A stretch of 64,000 nucleotides of DNA from Ctenosaura bakeri (Eukaryota; Chordata; Lepidosauria; Squamata; Iguanidae). The notes under the pieces are model-generated. The model searched no databases. It had not been told where the DNA came from and saw only the letters and a program-made list of their open reading frames with translations. A program made the translations under genes and the position numbers. Shown here piece after piece: positions 11,711-22,611 of the stretch. Position 1 is the stretch's first letter. Every line of letters starts with the position of its first letter. The stretch spans positions 310,001 to 374,000 of the forward strand of contig CAOLHI010001153.1 in the NCBI GenBank assembly GCA_948474755.1. Direction: 5' to 3'.

Positions 11711-11802
11711 TATGAGGGCACAGATGACCACTCAAAGAACTACAGTTACAGGTAAGCAACCTGTTCTTCTTCTCGTGGTCTCTGTGCCTCATACATTAGG
11801 AG
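11711..11802. repeat. DIRS internal complementary region (circle-junction template)
   Basis: Bases 11711-11768 are the inverse complement of the left terminus (11471-11530), and 11766-11802 the inverse complement of the right terminus (17499-17535). The two halves abut at GTTCTTCTTCTCG. In the DIRS model such a region templates joining of the two ends into a circular intermediate. Both halves are nearly perfect; the main difference is a 1-2 base discrepancy at the junction and one or two substitutions. Confidence 0.92.
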
Positions 11803-11838
11803 ACTGTGTAGCTTACCGGTAGGACGGTGACTCAGGTC

Positions 11839-13137
11839 CTAGAGTACAGAAGCCAGCACAGCACGTCCAAAATGAGCATCTCGACGGGACCGGCAGTCGA
11901 GCCTGTAGTGGTGCACGAAGGTTGATGGCTGGGACCAGGTCGCCACAGGGCAGAGTTCATGCAAGTCAACTCCTCGCAGGAGGGCTGCAGATATCGCCAC
12001 GGCTCTTGTGGAATGGGCCCGAAGGAAGGCTGGCAGAGGTTGTCTGGCGAGCTCATATGCCAGCTGTATAAGCTGTACCACCCATTTTGAGAAGCGCTGG
12101 GTGGACACCTTAAGGCCTCTTCGATGCCTGCCATAACACACAAAGAGGCACGGAGTCTGTCGAAAGGAGGCAGTCCTATCGATGTAGAAGGCCAGGGCCC
12201 GATGAACATCCAGGGAGTGAAGAGATCGCTCCACTGGTGTTGTCGGGTTCGGGTAGAAGGTCAGCAAGATGATATCCTGGCCAAGATGGAAGTTAGACAC
12301 CACCTTTGGCAGGAAGGAGACATCAAGCCGAAGAACTACCTTGTCCCTGTGAACTACCAGGTACGGTTCGTCAGTCCGAAGGGCTGTCAATTCTCCTGCC
12401 CGTCTGGCAGAGGTGACAGCTACCAGGAAGGCCGTTTTTATGGAGAGCAGCCTGTCATCTGCGGTTGCCATAGGTTCAAAGGGCGGCTTTGTCAGCTGCG
12501 ACAGCACCAAAGAGAGCGACCACGGTGGTAACGGTGGCGATACCGGTGGGTAGAGATGCTGAAGGCCCTTTAAAAACTGCTTTACGGTACCGTCACAGAA
12601 GAAGGCTTCTGATGGCGATCGTGGAGGTTGGTAGGCCACAATCGCGGCGAGGTAAACCTTCAGGGAAGAGAAGGCTAAGCCTTGTTCGTGGAGATGCAGA
12701 AGGGAGTGGAGCACTGTTGGCAGGTTTGCAGGCGACACCGGCTCCCATCGTGTTTTTGCAAAGGTGACAAAATGCCTCCACTTGTAGTGGTAGTTGCGGC
12801 GTGTCGATTCCTTCCTGGCTGCGGTCAAGACGTTCCCAATGACAGGGTCCGCTATGGCGATATCCTCCAAGCACGGAGGACCAGGAGTGGCAAATCCGGA
12901 TGAAGCACAAGGCCGTTGGAGTGTGAGAGGAGGTCCGGTATCGTCGGGAACCGAAGGATCTGCCCCCGAGCGGCCTGGAGCAGGGGGGCGAACCAATGCT
13001 GCCTCGGCCAGTACGGGGCGACGAGGATGACATCGGCTTGGTCCACGAGGATCTTCGATATCACTTGACCCAGGGGGAGAACGGAGGAAACGCGTAGAGG
13101 TAGCCCTCATTCCATCCGAACTGGAAGGTATCGCCAA
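11839..13137 (-). CDS. DIRS tyrosine recombinase (open frame)
   Basis: An uninterrupted 432-codon frame. Residues of about 100-200 look like a SAM-like N-terminal DNA-binding domain (TAARKESTRRNYHYKWRHFV, SSLKVYLAAIVAY). The catalytic domain has the first Arg in SARRAGELTALRTDE, the His-x-x-Arg box in RAHSTRAVAISAALL, a following ATWSQPSTFV segment, and the nucleophile Tyr in FVHHYRLD. These are the conserved R-H-R-Y elements of DIRS integrases. The first ~80 residues overlap the end of the pol frame in another register, so the true start may be internal. The product would integrate the circular DNA copy. Whether the protein is functional is not shown. Confidence 0.88.
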   Translation of the reverse strand: MAIPSSSDGMRATSTRFLRSPPGSSDIEDPRGPSRCHPRRPVLAEAALVRPPAPGRSGADPSVPDDTGPPLTLQRPCASSGFATPGPPCLEDIAIADPVIGNVLTAARKESTRRNYHYKWRHFVTFAKTRWEPVSPANLPTVLHSLLHLHEQGLAFSSLKVYLAAIVAYQPPRSPSEAFFCDGTVKQFLKGLQHLYPPVSPPLPPWSLSLVLSQLTKPPFEPMATADDRLLSIKTAFLVAVTSARRAGELTALRTDEPYLVVHRDKVVLRLDVSFLPKVVSNFHLGQDIILLTFYPNPTTPVERSLHSLDVHRALAFYIDRTASFRQTPCLFVCYGRHRRGLKVSTQRFSKWVVQLIQLAYELARQPLPAFLRAHSTRAVAISAALLRGVDLHELCPVATWSQPSTFVHHYRLDCRSRRDAHFGRAVLASVL

Positions 13138-14927
13138 TGGAGTGGCGATCCCGGCCGGCCCTCGAGCAGCATCGACGACACTTCGTGTTCTCGCTGGTAG
13201 CGAAGAGGTCGATCTCTGGCTCGCCCCATCGATCCTGAATCATCTGAAAAGCCTCACTGGAAAGGGACCATTCGTGGTGGGATGAGGTGTCCCTGCTGGG
13301 TGCGTCTGCCATGGTGTTCTCCTGCCCGGCCAGGTGAACTGCCACTGGGTGGATCCTGAGAGATGCACTAGTCCCATAGGTCGAGGGCTATATTGAGGAG
13401 GGCAGTCGAATGAGTCCCTCCCTGTCTGTTGACATAACAAATCACCATCGTGTTGTCCGTGAGGATCAGCACTGTCCGGTCAGTAACGAGGTGTTGGAAG
13501 GCCCTGAGAGCCTTCCAGATGGCCAGGAGCTCGAGGGCATTTATGTGAAGAGTGGTCTCGTGGTTGATCCACCAGCCGCGGACTCTGAGGTCGTCGCAGT
13601 GCGCTCCCCACCCGAAGAGGGAGGCATCTGTCGTTACTGTGACTGACGGGTTCTCCTCTCGGAACGGCATGCCCGTCAGGAGGTGGTTGTAAGACCGCCA
13701 CTAGAGCAGGGACTGGCGCACATGATGAGGTAGGTGAAGTAGACATCCCTGGTCATCGAGAAGTGGGTTGAAAACTCGCACGAACCAGTGCTGGAGTGGT
13801 CATGCGCACAGCCTGGAGAGGTAAATCTCGGCAGTTGTAGAGGACATGTAACCGAGGAGTTGCTGAATCCTCCTCACTGTCACCGTCGGAGCATGGAGGA
13901 TGCTCGACGCCACCAGGCAGAGCGTTCTCGCTCGGTCCATTGGTAGGTACGCCCTCGCTGACACCAAGTCCAGGGTCGCCCCTATGAAATCGAGGACCCT
14001 GGAGGGTTTGAGGTGGGACTTCTTCGGGTTGACCCAAAGCCTGAGACGGGTGAGAAGAGTGAGTGTCCAATGTATGTCCTTGTATAGTTTTTGTCTGCAG
14101 GACACCACCAAGAGCCAATCGTCCAGGTAGGGGTAGACAGAGACGCTCTTCGTCCGCAGGTATGATACCACTGGGGCCATGCATTTGGTGAAGACCCTGG
14201 GTGCGGTGGAGAGCTGAAAGGATAACACCCTGTACTAGTAGCAGGTGTCGTCAACTGCGAATCACAGGTATCGACGGTGCTGCGGGCAAATGACGATGTG
14301 GAAGTAAGCATCCCGAAGATCGAAGGAGGCGAACCAGTCTCCTCGACGGAGGAAGGGCATGATCGAGGGCAGCGTAAGCATTTTGAACCTCTTGGGGTGG
14401 ATGCATTCGTTCACTCCTCTGAGGTCTAGAATGGGCCGCAGGGTTCCGTCCGCCTTCGGTACCGTAAAGTTCCGGGGGAAGGAGCCAGTGTTTTTGGCTG
14501 AGGATGGAAGTTCCTCGATCGCCCCTTTTTGCAGAAGGGACTGGATCTCTTCCAACAGGACCGAGCTGGCCGGGGTGGAGTAATAGATGCCTCGTGGTGG
14601 TATACTTTGAAACTCTATGGCGTACCCAAGATGGACGATGGTAAGCACCCAAGAGTCCATGGTGACTCTCCGCCACTCGGCGAGGTGTCTGGCCAAGCTC
14701 AGTCGATCTTCTGGGGATGCTGGCAAGCTGAACGATGGTATCAGTGGTGACCTGCGAAGGTGGTCAAAACCGGGACTTTGTCCCCGATGAAGACTTCTTG
14801 GAAGAAGACGGGCATCTCCAAAGAGGTCTTCGAGTGGCGGACGAAGTAGAAGGCCAGGAAGCAGTGGAGCTCGTGGACTGCTGATATGTAGAGGAGGAGG
14901 ATCTATGCCACGACTGACGCGAACCAA
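12852..14927 (-). pseudogene. DIRS pol remnant: RT, RNase H, methyltransferase-like domain
   Basis: One reading frame from 14927 holds RT: VLLEEIQSLLQKGAIEELPS, FPRNFTVPKADGTLRPILD, GDWFASFDLRDAYFHI, then, after TGA and TAG stops near 14230-14264, LSFQLSTAPRVFTKCMAPVV and the catalytic YPYLDDWLLV. RNase H follows (VTVTTDASLFGWGAH, NALELLAIWKAL, LILTDNTMVICYVN), ending in a stop at 13368. A one-register shift leads to NTMADAPSRDTSSHHEWSLS and EIDLFATSEN, and another shift at about 13064 to DVILVAPYWPRQHWFAPLL. The last two segments correspond to the Dam-like methyltransferase domain described in DIRS elements. Several stops look like C-to-T changes at CpG or CAG/CGA codons. Confidence 0.85.
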
Positions 14928-16754
14928 AGCTGTGGCGAGGCTGCGGTTGGTTGATGCCCATCTTTTTGGCCGTTAGACGGGCCTTGATGATTTGGTCCAT
15001 GGCCTCATCCGTAGAGGAGTGGAAGAGCCCCTGGTCATCAAAGGGGAGGTCTTCGATCCTCTTGCGGCTGTCCTCTTGAAGCCCTGACGACCACAACCAT
15101 GCATGTCGACGAAGGGCAACCGACCCAACCATCACCCTCGAGGTAGCCTCCACGGTGTGCCTCAAGGAGGTGAGCTGTTGGGTCGCAAGCGCCACCGTTT
15201 TGTTGTATAACTGAGTGGCGCTTGCCCAGGATTCATCGGGAAGATCAGCCAGAAGCGGAGCGAGCCAGTCGAGGATGTTCCTGTGGTATGCGGCAAGGCA
15301 GGCCATGGTATTCAGTACTCTAACAACCAGAGAGGATGCCGAATAGAACCGTCGCCCAAAGTTGTCAAGTTTCCGGCCCTCGTGGTCTGGCGGGGTCGTG
15401 TGTGCCTGGTACTGCCTTTGGTCTGGGCCGACTCCACAACGATCGAGTTAGGGACCGGGTGGCTAAAAAGGCATTCCGCGTGGCTAAAAAGGAATTCCGC
15501 ATTCTCATTTTGTGTCTTATACAGGTGTTCCAACCTGTTTAGTATAGGTTTGGCTGATGCTGGTTTGGCCCATGGGTGCTTCAGAGCATCCAACAGCGTA
15601 GGCAGGAAGGGCAGCGGCGCGGTGGATGGTGGACGCGTCTCCAGGTATTTGAAGACGGGATCCTGCGCCGCTGGAGCTGGATCTGCCACCTTCAAGCCCA
15701 ACGCCATGGCCATGCGGAGGAGGATAGCTGAGAACTGGCGGACGTCCTCAGGAGCGGAATCTGTGGCCGGCTCTCTGAAGTTAAGCGGAGGCGATTCATG
15801 GGAAGACGGTGTTGAGTCTTACGAGTCCGACTCCGTCTCATAGAACTGAGAGGAGGGAGACGAGGATCTTTCTGCCGTTTTCTCCACTTCCAGGGTGGAT
15901 GCGGTGGTTGCCGTCGGTGCCGGTTTTGCAGATGATGCCGTGGTCACGGTAGGTGTCACCTTAGCGAGCACTGTCGAGGACCAAGGGTGGGTTGCCTGTG
16001 TGGTTTTAGTGGTAGGCTCCCCGGCCTGCGTTGTGGTGGTTTCCGACACAGCACGAGTCGTGGTCGACGTCACCCTGGGGGGCAGTAACACTGCCCTGTA
16101 GCGAGGTGAGGGATCTCTGGAGCTCTGGTAGTGCCGGGAGGGCGATCTAGCAGGCACCCTCTCATAATGGCGGTGCGCTTCCCGCGATGGTGAGCAGGAT
16201 CACCGGCGAGGTGACCAGTACCGTGGGTCCACATGGTACCTATCCATGTATGACGGGGAGTAGGAGTGATACGACCCAGGGTACTCTCGCCAAAGGTGTT
16301 CTCGCCCGTACCTACCGAGGTAGGAGGCGGAGGTGAATACAGAGTCCCAAGAGTGGGCCCTGTCTAGGCGCACCTCCCGATGGCGAGGAGATGGAGGCCT
16401 GACTCTCTGTTCAGGAGAGCGGGACCAAGAGCGGGGTTGGCTCCTCTGAGAGGTTGGCTGTTGGCTGTGCAAGGGCCGATGTCTGGCCGTGGCCTCCTCC
16501 CGACAGTCCACCGGTTCGCGGTGACTCATCGGGGTATCCTCAACAGCTACATCAGTCGGTTCCGGGTGCACGGCCTCCACGGCCGGCTCCTCGTCTGACA
16601 CCTCAAGAACCTCCTGTGTGTCTGAGTGCTCTGCCATTTCCTCAACGAGCAGGGTCAGTGGAGGTGTGAGAGGGCGAGTCTCCTCGACAGGGGAGCGTCT
16701 CTTCTCCTTCTTTCTCTTCTTCTCCTTAGAAGATGGGCATTTCCACTGGGCCAC
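14764..16754 (-). pseudogene. DIRS gag-like region (broken)
   Basis: Three segments in one register (16754-16200, 16157-15819, 15713-15312) are separated by single in-frame TGA and TAA stops. A register change near 15307 leads to the segment from 15306 (MACLAAYHRNILDWLAPLLA) to 14764. The start is rich in Lys/Arg (SSKEKKRKKEKRRSPVEE), then Ser/Arg/Pro/Thr-rich. The 15306-14764 part carries a conserved-looking helical core (SWASATQLYNKTVALATQQL) and a Ser/His/Arg tail, and overlaps the start of RT by about 160 bp in another frame. Position and composition suggest a nucleocapsid-type protein; no enzyme motif is present. Confidence 0.75.
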
Positions 16755-17380
16755 TGTTAGAGGCCTGGAAGAAGTTGAAGCCTGCGAGCCCGCAGGTGTC
16801 TCCTGAGCCTAGGCTGTGGACAGTTTCGGGATCTTTGGCAGCTTCAACGTCGGTACCGAGCCTGGTACCAACGAGGTGGATGGTGCGGCAGCCGCTGACA
16901 CCAACGGTGTAAAGGACGCCGATTTTGCCTTCTCTGACATCACAACGGGTGCCTCATCCCTCGCTCTCAAGGATTCTCCCAACAGTGAGACTTAAGCCTT
17001 ACCGAGCAGTTGCGGAGTGTTTGGTGGGTAAACAGGACAGGTTTGCACACTGTGGGTCTCACCCAAGCAGAAGAGACACTGGCGATCTTTTTCAGCTAGG
17101 GCGACTTTCCGACCATAGGTGACGTACTTTTTGAAGAAGGCCGACATAGACGAGTGTCCGGGAAAGACGGAGAAGACAGTTCGAAGACAGCGAAGAAGAG
17201 TCGCAAGTACGAAGAAGAAGAGCGAAGAAGGGGAGAGAAGGGGTCGAAATACCGATAACAGAGTCCGAAATCCAAGTCCGTATGTCCAGAAAACAAGAAG
17301 CCAAGGTCAAAAGCCAGAAGAAAAACGACGAAAAGCACAAGCCACTAAAGAACCTTCTGTACGCAATGGAGGACAAGAAA

Positions 17381-17534
17381 GAACTGAGGAGTGACCGTTG
17401 CTCAGCAGGCTGAGCATGCGCAGTACTGGCATGGGGGAGGGGTTCCCGCCAAACTACTAAGCTCTAGAATTTTCTGTACGCTACTGCGCAGGTGCGAAAG
17501 CTCCTAATGTATGAGGCACAGAGACCACGAAGAA
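17381..17534. repeat. DIRS right terminal inverted repeat
   Basis: Starts GAACTGAGGAGTGACC and ends AGGCACAGAGACCACGAAGA. It is an imperfect inverted copy of the left end. Its outer 36 bases (17499-17534) recur inverted in the internal complementary region at 11766-11802. Confidence 0.9.
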
Positions 17535-17743
17535 AAAATTATGATACTGGTATACCTCAGGTAATGAAGTAGATGTATTCTTGGGTATTACTTCTTTAAT
17601 AGAAGCTTTGCAACCAGAGCCAGAAATAACATGGAAAGAATAGAGATAGGTTCCTACATCACAAAAAAGAAGAGTAGCTTGAACATGTTTCAGCACTCTT
17701 CATTCAAATTAAAGATATGCATATGTGAAATGAAACAATCAGG

Positions 17744-17845
17744 GCCATTTCTACATAAGACTCTTACAGCGCTATGATTCCACTTTCAACATCCAATGGA
17801 ATCCTGGGTTTTGCAGCAAGGCCTCTCCCTAAACTGCAAGTGAGC
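17744..17845 (+). mobile_element. Half copy of a palindromic MITE
   Basis: Reads GCCATTTC…CCACTTTCAACATCC…GGAATCCTGGG…GCAGC, the left half of the palindromic elements at 22411, 47157 and 48970. The right half is missing. Confidence 0.75.
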
Positions 17846-19590
17846 CTTGCATGACTAAACAAAAACATTTGGAATCTTCTAGAGATCACTTCAAGGCTTC
17901 TTCCAAAGTACATCCAGGGATGATTTTTGTCTTCTACCAACCTCCACCTCTCTTATGATTTTCATTTTGGTGGTGAAGTTTATAGACTTAGCCCCTTTTA
18001 ATGTGCTGGGAGTAGCTGGTGAGGTTGGTTTATTTTCTCTCTTCTTTTTTCTGCTTTGCTGTTCACACATGCTCAATAAAGAATTCTGGAGGCAGCTGCT
18101 GTTAACTATGCCTTTCATAGGCTGACACAGATAGCTACAACAGGATTAGCTAGAACAGAATCACATTCTTTCTCAGCTCAAGTTTTATTGCATTATTTAT
18201 GGCAAACATTCTGCCAGCAAAAGTCTGTGATTCTTCACCCTCTTTCACCATCTTCCCAGTGCCGGTGCTGTTAAAAAAACTTCTAGCTAGGATGAAGGGC
18301 TGTGCAGGCATAAAAACACTTTGGAAAAAGAAGCTTATTTCTCAGAAGCTTTGCTAACTGAAGAATGCCTATATTAGTAGATTTGTTAAAAATTATATTA
18401 ACGGAAGATTTTTTTTTACTCAATGATTGATTCAAGAAAAATCTCTCACAAGATGGGTTTTCCATTTAAACTGGTAGTTACTATTACACAATCACAATAA
18501 TAAAAGAAACACAAAAGCTTCTAGAAAGTTTAGACTCAGAAGTAGAAGGCATGATAATAAAAGATATTCATGGCACACAAGTGGAAGAAGAGAAGGGAGT
18601 TAAAACAAACTGAGCAAGAACAAGAGAAAGACAAAGAAATACACAGGAAAAAGGAATGGACATTTCTGGGATATATGATTCAGAAGTTTTTAATGTCTAT
18701 CAGCCTGCTGATTTTAAGAATGTCAGTGGATTTCTGCTGCAGCTTTCATGTTGTTGTGCTTTTGGTGCTGGTATTTTTAGTATTAATACACTGAGCTGAA
18801 TTGTATTAAAAGTGATTAATGAAGTACATCAGATTACATAGCGTATATGTACTTGCATGGCAGGTGTGGCCTTGCGCATATATACAGAGATCTGTTCTGC
18901 TAGCAGTAGTTCATTTTTTAGAGTTAGCACAAGGGTGGTAACCATCAGAATTTTTGCTGGGCAGGTGGTTGCACAACAGTATACTAGTGGGGATTTTCAG
19001 TACACCTGTATTATGTTGGATGTAGGCGTATGAATTTTAGCAAATAGATCTGAAGGCTTATGAAAATCTTGTTTTGTTGATACATTTGTGTGTGTGTGTG
19101 TGTGTATTCATTTATCTATGCATATATTCATTTAATTATCAAATGTTCATTTAAATGTTCCATAATAGTTTAAATAATAAAAAAATGTAAATAAAATTAA
19201 ACGATACTAAAATAAATGAAATAATTTAAAGAACCATTATTCATGTGACTGTTAAATTGTTCATACTTTTTCAAAAGTTCTTCTGTAATTGGGAACATAT
19301 TGGCCCTGAGGGTTCTATTGCTGACAAACTGTTATATGCTCCTACAAAGAAACCAAACCAAGCTAAGTTTTAAGCATTTTTTCCTTGTTTTATTTACCTT
19401 TTAATTTAAAAAAAAATCACTTCTCTCTCTTTTTATTCTCCTACGAGCTGAAAAGGTAGTGTTGTTTGTAAACTGAGATACATAAGCTGTGTCTTGGAAT
19501 CTCTCTGTGTGATAAATCTTTCTACAAAATATGTTTTTAAAAAATTGTACATAACAGATAGTAACAGATAGTTACTTAATATTTGGTTAC

Positions 19591-19689
19591 CTTGGTACCC
19601 AGGTGGCTTGTCAATCTTCGAGGAACAGAGTAACTACTGCTAGAACTCATAACACTGGATGTCTCATGGTCCATCCGAGCAGCTGAACC
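19591..19689 (-). CDS. APC: APC coding exon 8
   Basis: This 99-nt exon (33 codons, phase 0 both sides) encodes GSAARMDHETSSVMSSSSSY followed by SVPRRLTSHLGTK, matching APC residues of about 279-311 just before the armadillo domain. Acceptor AG is at 19690-19691 and donor GT at 19589-19590. The serine run is typical of this linker. The next coding exon, about 379 nt in human and starting with the EMVYSLLSMLGTH region, was not seen anywhere from 1 to 19590 on the minus strand. The following intron therefore runs out of the window. Confidence 0.96.
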
Positions 19690-20910
19690 CTAGAAGTTTA
19701 AGTAACCATTAGATGACAGAAGTGTTTGTATATCAAAGTCATTTAAAAATTTCAGCATTTTGTGATTCAACACAGTTTGAAAGTCATGGTTAAACTGAGC
19801 TAGTGGGTCAAGTCAATAAAAATCTCATGTCCTAGAATTCTTATCATGGATGAGGATAATTAATATGGAAGCAATCTGTAAGAAGTTAAACAGAAATTAC
19901 ACAGGAGAAGAAAAGAGGCATTTCTCTCATGTGAAAGCATTTTTATGGGAAAAATTTCATTCTTTTCAACATCATCCCTAGGGTATCCAAAACACTTACA
20001 TCTAACAGCTGCACTCAACCATCAAATTTCCAAACAACCTTTCACCATTAAGTGTTTTCTCCTGCACTTATTAAAAAGGGATGGTAGCACAATGCATTCA
20101 AATCAGAGATATGTAGTCATACAAGTTACTCTCTCTCTTCTCAGATGATAAGAATACTGCCAAATTTCAGCTGGGGAATCCTTAAGAATACAGTGACATT
20201 GCACTTATTATTAACCACTTAAGAATTTTAAATTATCATTTGGGTTTTAAGTAATTAACCGAAAGAGAATGAAGGTGCCCTTTTGTGCAAAATACTCCTA
20301 ATGGTGAGGAACTCAAAATTTGCTCACTTTGTGTATGTACCAATTCAACTGATTTCTCCTTCCAACCTTGCACAGAAAGGAACTTAAATGATCACATGCA
20401 TAGCTAGGTAGGTCTTCGTAGATTCTCAAGTCCCAGGGATTTTATTATTCCTAGTCTTTCAATTTAAGCAGGGGTACCAATGTTGGTCATATCAACAAAC
20501 TTACTAAAAGCTCTACTTTTGGTGTTCGTTTCTAAAGTTGTTCCTTAAGAAAATCCAAACATACATTTTCTGTCTGAACTGGTTAATTGCTTTCATAGGG
20601 TTGATCCTGAGAGAGACTGTAAAATCTTCTGGGGATTGATTTATAGACACATCCTAAAATGCATCTAAAATGGTATCCTCTGATATCCTTTTCCATGGAG
20701 ATGTTAACTGGTGCTTTTACAGACACATTCTGAAAACCCCTAATTTCTATAATTCATATTTTCCTCCAGCACAGAAGCCAGATAATTTGTGTTTCACTTT
20801 TTCTACATCCCTATTTCTATTTCTTAATCAGAGTAACAGAAAGTAACCAGGAGTGAAAGACAGAACTGTCCCCTTTTGAAGCTTCCCTCTTACTTCAAAA
20901 ACAACTGATA

Positions 20911-21129
20911 CGGTGGACCCTCCATACAACCAACCTCCCCATCTGTGAATTCCATTTTACAAGGACTATTGCATCCTATACCTAATATGGTAGTGATGTG
21001 AACACAGATGCACTGAAACATGTGTGTGCAATTGCCACCATTTAATACTATGGGATATAAGGATCCACAATTTTTCTTATTCCTGGGGGGTTGCTGGAAT
21101 GGAACCCCATAAATATGGAGGGTCCACTG
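20911..21129. mobile_element. Pogo/Tigger-like inverted-repeat MITE
   Basis: Termini CGGTGGACCCTCCATA and TATGGAGGGTCCACTG are inverted repeats with one mismatch. A TA precedes the left end; the right flank is TG, so a TA target duplication is likely but degraded. 219 bp with no coding capacity. Confidence 0.7.
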
Positions 21130-22410
21130 TGCTCATGTCTTGCTTTTCCCTTAGGTGCCTTCTTCTATGCCCATGGATGCATTGGCATCCATTGACTTAT
21201 TGGAGCATTCATGAAGTTCTTCTCTTCCCTTATTATATGATAATTTATCAGACTATAAATTATAATGGCAGTTTTCAGTCTGTTTTCCATTACATGTCCC
21301 TATGTTGTGGAAGTTATGTGCTCAATCCCACCGATGAGAGGAATAGTTCCAATCAGATACTACCAGAAGGAAAGTGTGTCAACTCTGAGAAGAAAAATAA
21401 AGATAGCAAGTGAATCACTGCCTATACTCTTGTGGAAGAAAGATGTGTGTATGCCAGATAGCGTGTGCAAGAGAAACAGAACAGAGAAGAGCACAGAGGA
21501 GCAAATGGTGGGGGAGGGAAGAATCAGAAAGGAGGCATGGCTAAAAAATGATATACTGATAGAGTCAAACTCTGACTAGGTCAATGTCAGTATAATTCCA
21601 TGACAAAAAACAACGTCTGAACCTGGGTTTTTCCTGGTCTGCAAAGTGCAAGGATATGGGGACTTTTTCCTGGGATCTGGGCCAAAGATGTACGGTATTA
21701 GGTAGAACTAGATGGATCCTCTTGAACATGCAGAGTTTTCTCATTTCTCCATAAAAACCAACCATGAAAATAAAATAAAGCACCTGCTTCTTTTTATGGC
21801 AGTCACTGTGCAAAAATATAGATATGAGCCAGAGAACCCTATGGATCTTCTTGATTTTTCCAAGAGATGCCTAGATCACCTCTGAGACAACAGAAGTGTT
21901 CTAATGAGGTTAGTCCATATCTCATGTAAAAATCATATAGCTCCATGACATGCTGTGCCTTGGATCTATGTTTTGGCTATAAAGGTATCAGCATGTACCA
22001 GATCTATTTTTTAATTCTTACTGTTATGCCTTATTATAATAACACAAATAAAAGCTTTAATTTCACCCTGATTTGATGGAGACTCCACATAAAAAGCATG
22101 CAAATTGAAGGGGATTTTTTTAAAAAAAAAATTGGGGGGGGGCTAAACTTTTACACAGACCCATGGAAAACCAAAGAAAGAGGGGGAAGCAGCACAAAGA
22201 AGAGAAACAACCTGGGAGATCCTGCAATCATTAACTTTTTCAAAATTCCAAATGTGAACACATCAATAGGGCTGGGACTCCTACCTTATATAATACTGTT
22301 TAGAAGAGAAGGGAATACTGAAGCAAGGACAGAGGAGAAGGTATCACAAAGGAGATGCAGCAGAACTCAATGGGAGGAAAAAACAGGAGATGGCGAAGAC
22401 AGCGATTATG

Positions 22411-22611
22411 GCCACTTCTGCCCTATACTATTATAGTGCTATTAGTCCACTTTTAACATCCTGCAGAATCCTAGAATTTGTAGTTTAAGGAAGGGGCATT
22501 TAGAATTCTCAGCCAGAGAGCACTTTGGCCTCAGTAAACTACAAAGCCCAGAATTCCACAGGATGTTGAAAGTGGAATAATAACACTATAACAGTATAGT
22601 GCAGAAATGGC
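22411..22611. mobile_element. Palindromic MITE (copy 1)
   Basis: 201 bp from GCCACTTC to GAAATGGC. Left and right halves are inverse copies: CCACTTTTAACATCCTGCAG against CACAGGATGTTGAAAGTGG, and TAGAATTTGTAGTTTA against TAAACTACAAAGCC. Same family as 47157 and 48970. No target duplication is seen. Confidence 0.85.

Larger units (their letters stand above)
11471..17534 (-). mobile_element. DIRS-type tyrosine-recombinase retrotransposon, structurally complete
   Basis: About 6.06 kb and strikingly GC/CpG-rich against AT-rich flanks. Transcribed order (right to left): gag-like region, RT, RNase H, DIRS methyltransferase-like domain, tyrosine recombinase. Termini are inverted repeats of roughly 150-185 bp (11471-11657 and 17381-17534). 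An internal complementary region at 11711-11802 matches both ends. No target duplication is visible, as expected because DIRS elements integrate by a recombinase. The pol region has several stops, so this copy is probably dead although the recombinase frame is open. Confidence 0.92.
1..19590 (-). other. APC intron after coding exon 8 (partial), repeat-packed
   Basis: This is the 5' part of the intron separating exon 8 from the armadillo exons; its 3' end is outside the window. About three quarters is recognisable repeat: nested L1s, an L2 tail, a fold-back DNA element, a second L1, a DIRS element and half a MITE, each listed separately. Apart from the short single-copy spacers listed elsewhere, stretches 5790-6060 and 17850-19590 show no gene or RNA I can support. 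A (TG)n run of about 20 bp lies at 19088-19107. Confidence 0.85.

Noticed and set aside
12124..12903. Plus-strand open frames opposite the DIRS recombinase
   Set aside because: These are shadows of the GC-rich minus-strand coding region.
21024..22436. Several 80-130 codon frames
   Set aside because: No recognisable motif, no splice context joining them to APC, and two overlap an inverted-repeat element and a MITE.
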